A program made the translations under genes and the position numbers. A stretch of 64,000 nucleotides of DNA from Chryseobacterium sp. VAUSW3 (GTDB lineage Bacteria > Bacteroidota > Bacteroidia > Flavobacteriales > Weeksellaceae). Where the stretch lies: positions 1-64,000 of the forward strand of contig NZ_NIUY01000002.1 in assembly GCF_002205795.1 (NCBI RefSeq), in the 5' to 3' direction. The notes below the pieces were generated by a model that ran no database searches, was not told where the DNA came from, and saw only the letters and a program-made list of their open reading frames with translations. Below are positions 58,331 through 64,000 of this stretch, piece by piece (the stretch's first letter is position 1; each line of letters opens with the position of its first letter).

Positions 58331-59098
58331 ATGATCGACACCCATACCCATTTATATTCCGAAGAATTCGATATTGACCGGAAAGAAATGATCGAAAGAG
58401 CTTTGAATAAAGGAGTTTCCAAATTTTACCTTCCGGCGATCGACTCTGAAACTCACGGAAAAATGCTTACCCTGGAAAGTGAATATCCACGACAGATTTT
58501 TGCGATGATGGGACTTCATCCGTGCTACGTAAAACCTGAATCGTGGGAAAAAGAACTGAAAATTGTAGAGGATTACCTAAATCAAAGAAGTTTTCCTGCA
58601 ATCGGGGAGATTGGGATCGATCTTTACTGGGATAAATCTACCCTTGATATTCAGGTGAAAGCTTTTGAAAAGCAAATCGATTGGGCTGTTGAAAGGGATT
58701 TACCGATCGTAATCCATACGCGTGAAAGTTTCGATGAAGTCTTCGAGGTTTTAGAAAGGAAGAAACATCCAAAACTCCGTGGAATTTTCCATTGTTTTTC
58801 CGGAAATCTTGAGCAGGCAAAACATGCAGTGGATTTGAATTTTCTGTTAGGAATTGGTGGAGTAGTAACATTCAAAAACGGTAAGATCGACCAGTTTCTC
58901 CATGAAATTCCATTAGATAAAATTGTGCTCGAAACCGATTCACCATACCTGGCTCCGGTTCCGCACCGTGGCAAAAGAAATGAAAGTTCTTACCTTGATC
59001 TCGTTGCCGGAAAGCTCGTGAATATTTATGGGAAAGATTTTTCAGAAATCGACCGCATCACGACCGAAAATGCTGAACGGATTTTTTCTAAGAATTAA
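58331..59098 (+). CDS. TatD-family metal-dependent DNase/hydrolase
   Basis: The 255-residue TIM-barrel hydrolase shows the metal ligands of TatD: IDTHTHLYSEEFD (HxH), AIGEIGIDLYWDKST (Glu), LPIVIHTRESFDEV (His), GIFHCFSGNLEQA (His) and VLETDSPYLAPVPHRGKRNE (Asp). Members are 3'-5' exonucleases or deacylases acting in DNA repair or tRNA quality control. It ends the plus-strand run and meets a bidirectional terminator shared with rhlE. Confidence 0.93.
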   Translation: MIDTHTHLYSEEFDIDRKEMIERALNKGVSKFYLPAIDSETHGKMLTLESEYPRQIFAMMGLHPCYVKPESWEKELKIVEDYLNQRSFPAIGEIGIDLYWDKSTLDIQVKAFEKQIDWAVERDLPIVIHTRESFDEVFEVLERKKHPKLRGIFHCFSGNLEQAKHAVDLNFLLGIGGVVTFKNGKIDQFLHEIPLDKIVLETDSPYLAPVPHRGKRNESSYLDLVAGKLVNIYGKDFSEIDRITTENAERIFSKN

Positions 59099-59102
59099 AA
59101 TT

Positions 59103-59135
59103 AAAAAACCGCGAAATGTGCTTCGCGGTTTTTTT
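59103..59135. terminator. Bidirectional terminator between tatD and rhlE
   Basis: AAAAAACCGCGAA (59103-59115) and TTCGCGGTTTTTT (59122-59134) form a perfect 13-bp stem between two converging genes. Confidence 0.9.
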
Positions 59136-59141
59136 ATATAT

Positions 59142-60395
59142 TTATTTTTTCCTTGAAAAATTGCTTTTATTCTTCGGTTTTTTGTAACCGATATTTTCTT
59201 TGCTCTGTGGCTTCGGCCTTGGGGTGAAAGGTTTGTTGTTCGAATCTCTTTTTTGCGGCACCAAACCGTCTGTATGATACGGATGATCGGTTTCCACAGG
59301 GATCTTCTTTCCGATGAGTTTTTCTGTGTTTTTTAAATTCAGCAAGTCGAGGCCGTCAACAAACGAAATCGAACTTCCATCAGCGCCGGCTCTTCCTGTT
59401 CTGCCAATACGGTGAACATAAGTTTCCGAAACATCAGATAGTTCAAAATTCACCACATATTTCAGTTCATCAATGTCGATTCCGCGCGCTGCAATATCGG
59501 TGGCGACAAGGATTCTTGTCTTGCCGGATTTAAAGTTATTTAAAGCGTTCTGTCTTTGGTTTTGAGATTTGTTTCCGTGAATTGCTTCCGCCGAAATTTT
59601 TTGTGACTGCAGTTTTCTTGCAATCTTGTCAGCGCCGTGCTTCGTTCTCGAGAACACCAAAACAGAATCTGAAATATCGTTTTTCAGAATATGAGTAAGC
59701 AAATCGAGTTTATCTTCTTTTTCAACAAAATATACTTTTTGCTGAATGGTATCTGCAGTTGCGGAAACAGGAGCTACTTCTACTTTTACAGGATTGGTGA
59801 GCATCGAGTTGGCCAGTTTGCTGATTTCTTCCGGAAATGTTGCCGAGAAAAAAAGCGTCTGTCTCTTTTGTGGAAGCAGTTTTATAATCCGTTTCACATC
59901 GTGTACGAAACCCATATCGAGCATTCTGTCGGCTTCATCCAGAACGAAGATTTCAAGATTTTTCAGTGAAATAATTCCCTGTGAAATAAAATCGAGAAGT
60001 CTTCCGGGTGTTGCAACCAGAATATCTACGCCTTTTTTTAGAGCAGCTTCCTGCGCGCCCTGCTTTACTCCGCCAAATACGACAAGATTTCTGAGTTTTA
60101 AATGTCGTCCGTAGGCATTAAAGCTTTCTTCAATCTGTATGGCCAACTCTCTTGTAGGCGTTAAAATCAAAGCTTTGATCTGATTGTTACGGATATTTTT
60201 TTCTGTTAAATTCTGAAGAATCGGGATGGCAAATGCTGCGGTTTTTCCGGTTCCGGTCTGTGCGGTTCCCAAAAGGTCTCTGCCCTGTAAAATGCTGGGG
60301 ATTGCTTTTGCCTGAATAGGTGTTGGTTGGGTGTAACCTTCTTCCTGTAACGCTTTTGCGATAGGATCTATTAATTGTAAGTCGGTAAAATTCAA
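59142..60395 (-). CDS. rhlE: DEAD-box RNA helicase, RhlE type
   Basis: The 417-residue product has the helicase core in the expected order: Q-motif YTQPTPIQAKAIP, TAQTGTGKTAAFAIP, LTPTRELAIQ, VLDEADRMLDMGF, FFSATF, ARGIDIDELKYVVNF and HRIGRTGRAG. A short basic tail (PRPKPQSKENIGYKKPKNKS) replaces any extra domain, as in RhlE. It probably acts in ribosome or RNA processing. It is separate from the DeaD-like helicase at 52.2-53.9 kb, which has a longer, repeat-bearing C-terminus. Confidence 0.9.
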   Translation of the reverse strand: MNFTDLQLIDPIAKALQEEGYTQPTPIQAKAIPSILQGRDLLGTAQTGTGKTAAFAIPILQNLTEKNIRNNQIKALILTPTRELAIQIEESFNAYGRHLKLRNLVVFGGVKQGAQEAALKKGVDILVATPGRLLDFISQGIISLKNLEIFVLDEADRMLDMGFVHDVKRIIKLLPQKRQTLFFSATFPEEISKLANSMLTNPVKVEVAPVSATADTIQQKVYFVEKEDKLDLLTHILKNDISDSVLVFSRTKHGADKIARKLQSQKISAEAIHGNKSQNQRQNALNNFKSGKTRILVATDIAARGIDIDELKYVVNFELSDVSETYVHRIGRTGRAGADGSSISFVDGLDLLNLKNTEKLIGKKIPVETDHPYHTDGLVPQKRDSNNKPFTPRPKPQSKENIGYKKPKNKSNFSRKK

Positions 60396-60529
60396 ATGAA
60401 ATGTTTTTAATTAAAATAAAATGAGCTGGCGTCATTCTTTCTATAATGTAACGAAGAAATGAATTAGAAAATCCGTGAAATTTTCAGGGTTCCGCAGGTT
60501 GCGGATTCATCAAGAATGACATCGTTCAT

Positions 60530-60559
60530 AAAAAATCCTTCCGGCGAGGAAGGAATTTT
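60530..60559 (-). terminator. Terminator after the DUF6438 gene
   Basis: On the minus strand TCCTTCC and GGAAGGA pair around a 5-base loop and are followed by six Us. Confidence 0.8.
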
Positions 60560-60602
60560 GTGCTGCAAAGATAGTGTAAAATTATTTAACGTGTATTAAT
60601 GC

Positions 60603-61088
60603 TTATTTCGCAACCCTTGTCCACGTTTGGGTTTTACGTAGCTCTTCGATGAAAGTATAAACTTCATCCAGTTTTTCGGTGCCGCCTTTTCCGTAATCTT
60701 CAATATGTTTTGTACTTCCGTCAGTAAAAGTGATTCTTAAATGCGCAGTGGGTAAATCGGAGATATTTTTGTTTCCGTAATAGCTGTTTAGATTTTTAAG
60801 ATTTAACTCATCCAGAAGTGAAATCAATTTGTTGTAGTCTGCCTGTTTAATTGTGGTTTTAAAAATACCTTCTCTTGGGCCACTGAAATCGTCTTTCGAC
60901 CCATCAGTAAAAGTGAATCTTTCTGCATCAATAACCGCGGTTCTGTCGGGATTAATGGTTATTTTGAAAATCGGGCAGAACCCAAAACAGGCTTCAGCGT
61001 TGTATTCAATTTTGGAATAGTTGGAAGTTGCAGGCGTTGCACATGAAGCGAGAAAAACGAGTGACAGGAGAAAAACGATATATTTCAT
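60603..61088 (-). CDS. DUF6438 lipoprotein
   Basis: The 161-residue product has a lipoprotein signal (IVFLLSLVFLASC, Cys16). A DUF6438-like domain follows: KIEYNAEACFGFCPIFKITI with the C-x3-C pair, TFTDGSKDDFSGPREGIFKT, and LPTAHLRITFTDGSTKHIED. Function is unknown; it is presumed anchored in the envelope. It is a single gene between rhlE and obg, with its own terminator. Confidence 0.83.
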   Translation of the reverse strand: MKYIVFLLSLVFLASCATPATSNYSKIEYNAEACFGFCPIFKITINPDRTAVIDAERFTFTDGSKDDFSGPREGIFKTTIKQADYNKLISLLDELNLKNLNSYYGNKNISDLPTAHLRITFTDGSTKHIEDYGKGGTEKLDEVYTFIEELRKTQTWTRVAK

Positions 61089-61127
61089 AATTTAATTTTA
61101 AACATTTGCGGCAACTTTTATTCCAAA

Positions 61128-61159
61128 AAAAATAGATTTGAATGTTCAAATCTATTTTT
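61128..61159 (-). terminator. Terminator after obg
   Basis: AAAAATAGATTTGAA and TTCAAATCTATTTTT form a perfect 15-bp stem with a 2-base loop, 15 bases past the obg stop. Confidence 0.85.
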
Positions 61160-61174
61160 AAATTTTTAGAATTA

Positions 61175-62158
61175 TTATCCGTGAAGTTTCTTCCAGATCG
61201 CGTCTTTCAGTTCCATTAAACCTTCCTGCGTTACCGACGAAAAGAAAATGGGTTTTCTGTTTTCAGGGAATTTGTTTGAAATTTCTTCTTTCAGTTCTTC
61301 ATCCAGCATATCAGATTTGGAAATGGAAATGATATAATCCTTATCCAAAAGTTCTGGATTAAATTTTTTCAGCTCATTCTCCAAGATTTCAAATTCGTTA
61401 TAGTAATCTTCAGCGTCTGCCGGAATTAAGAATAGGAGAATTGAATTTCGCTCGATATGTCTTAAAAACCGGTGCCCTAAACCTTTTCCTTCTGCTGCAC
61501 CTTCAATAATTCCGGGAATATCGGCCATTACAAAAGATTTGTAATTCCGGTAATCTACAATTCCTAAATTGGGAGTAAGCGTGGTAAACGCATAATCTGC
61601 AATTTTTGGTTTCGCTGCGGAAACTGCGGCTAAAAGGGTAGATTTTCCCGCATTTGGAAAACCTACAAGACCCACATCGGCCAAAAGTTTCAGCTCGAAA
61701 GTTACAAAACCTTCTTCACCAGGAAGTCCAGGCTGCGCGTAGCGGGGTGTTTGGTTGGTCGCAGATTTAAAATGCTCGTTTCCGAGACCTCCTTTTCCGC
61801 CATGCATAATGATGATTTCCTGGCCGTCTTCCATAATTTCGCCAATAATTTCGCCTTCTTCATTTCTCGCAATGGTGCCGATAGGAACTTCAATGTAAAC
61901 ATCGGCTCCATAAGCACCTGTGAGCTGGTTTTTGCCGCCGTTTTCGCCACGTTCCGCTTTGATGTGTCTGGTGAAACGTAAAGGTAGAAGCGTCCATTCA
62001 TGAGCGTTTCCTTTCATGATTACGTGGCCGCCTCTTCCGCCATCACCACCATCGGGACCGCCTTTGGGTATATATTTTTCACGTCGGAGATGTGCAGAGC
62101 CTGCGCCGCCATGACCACTTTTACAATGGATTTTTACGTAATCTACGAAATTTGACAT
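61175..62158 (-). CDS. obg: GTPase Obg
   Basis: Obg is an essential GTPase linked to 50S ribosome assembly. The 327-residue product has the Gly-rich Obg domain ([20 protein letters not shown] and [19 protein letters not shown], to about residue 158). The G domain follows, with G1 GFPNAGKST, switch region [12 protein letters not shown]3 [20 protein letters not shown] and SKSD as the guanine motif. The optional C-terminal OCT domain is absent, as is common in Bacteroidetes. It lies 114 bases after adk. Confidence 0.94.
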   Translation of the reverse strand: MSNFVDYVKIHCKSGHGGAGSAHLRREKYIPKGGPDGGDGGRGGHVIMKGNAHEWTLLPLRFTRHIKAERGENGGKNQLTGAYGADVYIEVPIGTIARNEEGEIIGEIMEDGQEIIIMHGGKGGLGNEHFKSATNQTPRYAQPGLPGEEGFVTFELKLLADVGLVGFPNAGKSTLLAAVSAAKPKIADYAFTTLTPNLGIVDYRNYKSFVMADIPGIIEGAAEGKGLGHRFLRHIERNSILLFLIPADAEDYYNEFEILENELKKFNPELLDKDYIISISKSDMLDEELKEEISNKFPENRKPIFFSSVTQEGLMELKDAIWKKLHG

Positions 62159-62272
62159 ATTTTTTAAATTCTGATTTCAGTTAAAAACTTTTGAAGTTCT
62201 TCCTGAATCGGTTGATCTGCCTTACTGAAGTTAAGTTTTAGCGGAAATTCCGCGTCTTACTTTACCGGCTTT

Positions 62273-62851
62273 TTATTTAATCTTCTCTACTTCTGCAAAG
62301 AGTTTTTCGGAAATTTCATCAATTCCGCCTACGCCGTTTACTTCAACGTATTTGCCCTGCTGCTTGTAAAGTTCTGCAACTTCTGCAGTTTTTGTATAAT
62401 ATTCTTTAATTCTTGCCCGGATGATTTCTTCATTCGAATCATCTGTTCTTCCGCTGGTTTCGCCTCTTTTCAAAAGTCTTTCCACCAAAATTTCATCGTT
62501 TACGATCAAAGAAAGGCAAACGGAGATTTCACCATTCAGAATTTCTTTCACGATCTTTTCCAACGCTTCCGTTTGATTTGCAGTTCTTGGATAGCCGTCG
62601 AAAATAAAACCGCTAGTATCAGTCGGTTTTTTTACTTCATCAATCAGCATATCGGTGGTTACCTGATCGGGTACAAGTTCGCCTTTATCGATATAGGATT
62701 TAGCGAGTTTGCCCAGTTCTGTGCCGTTTTTCATGTTGTAACGGAACAGATCACCGGTAGAGATTTGTTTCAGATTGAATTTTTCAATCAGATTTTGTGC
62801 TTGCGTACCTTTTCCACTTCCCGGAGGACCGAAGAGAACGATGTTTATCAT
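62273..62851 (-). CDS. adk: Adenylate kinase
   Basis: This enzyme equilibrates ATP, ADP and AMP. The 192-residue product has the P-loop GPPGSGKGTQA (residues 7-17), the NMP-binding ISTGDLFRYNMKNGTELGK, GFIFDGYPRTANQTEAL, and a short lid around LKRGETSGRTDDSNEEII. The long zinc-bearing lid is missing, so it is the short type. It lies 48 bases after hpt on the same strand, so the purine-related pair may be one operon. Confidence 0.95.
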   Translation of the reverse strand: MINIVLFGPPGSGKGTQAQNLIEKFNLKQISTGDLFRYNMKNGTELGKLAKSYIDKGELVPDQVTTDMLIDEVKKPTDTSGFIFDGYPRTANQTEALEKIVKEILNGEISVCLSLIVNDEILVERLLKRGETSGRTDDSNEEIIRARIKEYYTKTAEVAELYKQQGKYVEVNGVGGIDEISEKLFAEVEKIK

Positions 62852-62899
62852 TTTATTAGATTTATATTTTGAATTTGAGTGTTGATACTCAATTTTTAC

Positions 62900-63454
62900 T
62901 TATTCGTTTATCCTGCCTTCTTCAAGTTGGTACAAATCTCTGAGGTTTCTGCCCAGTTCATCATAATCCAAACCGTAACCTAAAACAAATTTGTTCGGTA
63001 TTTCTTTGCCGATGTAATCAAGTTTAAATTCTTTCTGGTAAACATCAGGTTTCAGAAGGAAAGAGGCTAATTTTACCGATTTGGGACGCTGGGTTTCTGT
63101 GAAATACTGAAATAGGCTTTCTACTGTGTTTCCGGTGTCTACAATGTCTTCAACTAAAATAATATGGCGGTCTTTGATGTCTTTTGTAAGTTCCATTTTC
63201 TGGTATACGATTCCCGTAGATTGGGTTCCGGCGTAAGAACTCATCTGGATGAAAGCGATTTCGCATTTCCCGGGATAGTGTTTCAGCAGGTCAGAAAAAA
63301 ACATGATCACTCCGTTTAAAACACCAATAAATACTGGGGTTTCATCTTTGTAATCTTCATAGATTTTTAGCGCGGTTGCTTTTACGATTTCCTGGATTTC
63401 AGCATCTTTAAGATACGGAACAAAAGTTTTGTCGTGAATTTGAATGGACTCCAT
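62900..63454 (-). CDS. hpt: Hypoxanthine phosphoribosyltransferase
   Basis: The 184-residue enzyme salvages hypoxanthine (and guanine) with PRPP. The PRPP loop is HIILVEDIVDTGNTVESLF. Also visible are FIGVLNGVIMFFSDLLKHYP, the flexible-loop start IQMSSYAGTQSTG, and KFVLGYGLDYDELGRNLRDL near the end. It is divergent from purA (174 bases between the starts), so salvage and de novo purine genes share an intergenic region. It is followed by adk. Confidence 0.93.
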   Translation of the reverse strand: MESIQIHDKTFVPYLKDAEIQEIVKATALKIYEDYKDETPVFIGVLNGVIMFFSDLLKHYPGKCEIAFIQMSSYAGTQSTGIVYQKMELTKDIKDRHIILVEDIVDTGNTVESLFQYFTETQRPKSVKLASFLLKPDVYQKEFKLDYIGKEIPNKFVLGYGLDYDELGRNLRDLYQLEEGRINE

Positions 63455-63572
63455 ATATATTTACAAAATGCAAATTTAAGGTTTTTTAAGGAATTTTTTT
63501 GAATTATAAATTACAGACCATTCAAATTGATCCATTTACAGAGGTTGATGGTATTATTTAGAGTTAAAACTT

Positions 63573-63603
63573 TTGCGCAAAACCTTAATTAAATCTATTT
63601 TTG
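63573..63603 (+). promoter_or_regulatory. Probable promoter of purA
   Basis: TTG at 63573-63575 and TATTTTTG at 63596-63603 are separated by 20 bases and match the Bacteroidetes -33/-7 pattern. The -7 box ends 24 bases before the purA ATG. Confidence 0.6.
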
Positions 63604-63627
63604 TAGAAATCTAAAAAAAAGTAAAAT

Positions 63628-64000
63628 ATGTCAACTTATGTAGTTGTAGGTCTTCAGTATGGGGACGAAGGTAAAGGTAAAATAACAGACGTTTTATCGG
63701 CAAAATCCGATTACGTGGTACGCTTTCAGGGCGGTGATAATGCAGGACATACAGTGTATGCGGGCGAAGAAAAATTTGTATTGCATCTTCTTCCATCCGG
63801 CGTTCTACAGTGTAAAGGGAAATGTATCATTGCCAACGGAGTTGTAGTAAATCCTAAAGCATTTCTTAAAGAAATCGGGCAAATTGAAGAAAAAGGGATG
63901 AGAACAGATCATGTTTTTATCAGCCGCAGAGCCCACGTGATTATGCCTTATCATATTTTACTCGACACCTACCGTGAAGAAGAAGCCGGCGGAACGCACA
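63628..64000 (+). CDS. purA: Adenylosuccinate synthetase, 5' part
   Basis: PurA joins aspartate to IMP in AMP synthesis. Only the first 124 codons lie in the window. The start MSTYVVVGLQYGDEGKGKIT carries the GTP/IMP-binding GDEGKGK motif. VVRFQGGDNAGHTVY and GKCIIANGVVVNPKAFLKEI follow, with ISRRAHVIMPYH further on. The reading frame runs off the right end without a stop. Confidence 0.96.
   Translation, partial: MSTYVVVGLQYGDEGKGKITDVLSAKSDYVVRFQGGDNAGHTVYAGEEKFVLHLLPSGVLQCKGKCIIANGVVVNPKAFLKEIGQIEEKGMRTDHVFISRRAHVIMPYHILLDTYREEEAGGTH

Overview
The window looks like the chromosome of a Flavobacteriia member of the Chryseobacterium/Kaistella type. The basis is a fused SecDF, a TonB-dependent receptor of the Bacteroidetes outer-membrane type, GSCFA and DUF6438 proteins, TAnnTTTG -7 promoter boxes, weak ribosome binding sites and moderately AT-rich DNA. 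No rRNA, tRNA or CRISPR array was recognised. The genus is inferred from protein style, not from a marker search.

Region 1 (about 1-20.65 kb) is an integrated accessory element whose left end lies outside the window. It starts with a decayed DUF6943-like gene and about 1.3 kb of gene-free DNA holding three diverged copies of a strongly folded repeat. A controller-type HTH gene with an inverted-repeat operator follows. It leads a plus-strand run of dptF-dptG-dptH (phosphorothioation-dependent restriction) plus a HARE-HTH/PD-(D/E)xK nuclease. Converging on it is a minus-strand operon dndC-dndD-dndE (DNA phosphorothioate modification), then a ParB-like protein and an unrecognised 336-residue protein. 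No dndB and no dndA are seen. Modification and restriction arms therefore face each other across one bidirectional terminator, and two extra proteins sit in the modification operon.

Upstream of dndC is an AT-rich stretch flanked by two inverted pairs of 8-bp iterons. It is followed by a primase/VapE-helicase gene and a small excisionase-like HTH gene with a perfect 18-bp palindrome in front. This resembles the replication and control module of a phage-satellite-like element, so the phosphorothioate system is probably cargo. A headless C-terminal coding fragment abuts the terminator of the next chromosomal gene and may mark the right junction.

Region 2 (about 20.7-64 kb) is ordinary chromosome: a TonB-dependent receptor, mltG, dapF, pnuC, OsmC and rhodanese genes; an amino-acid permease; a small lipoprotein, monooxygenase, DJ-1 and Crp cluster; hemN, secDF, a drug exporter, tatA, PAP2 and polA; a surface-glycan group (two glycosyltransferase-like genes, flippase, FkbM methyltransferase); alpha-amylase and a thioredoxin-like protein; two DEAD-box helicases; a DUF47/Pit phosphate pair; polyprenyl synthase, GSCFA and TatD; then obg, adk, hpt and the start of purA. 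Terminators separate most units.
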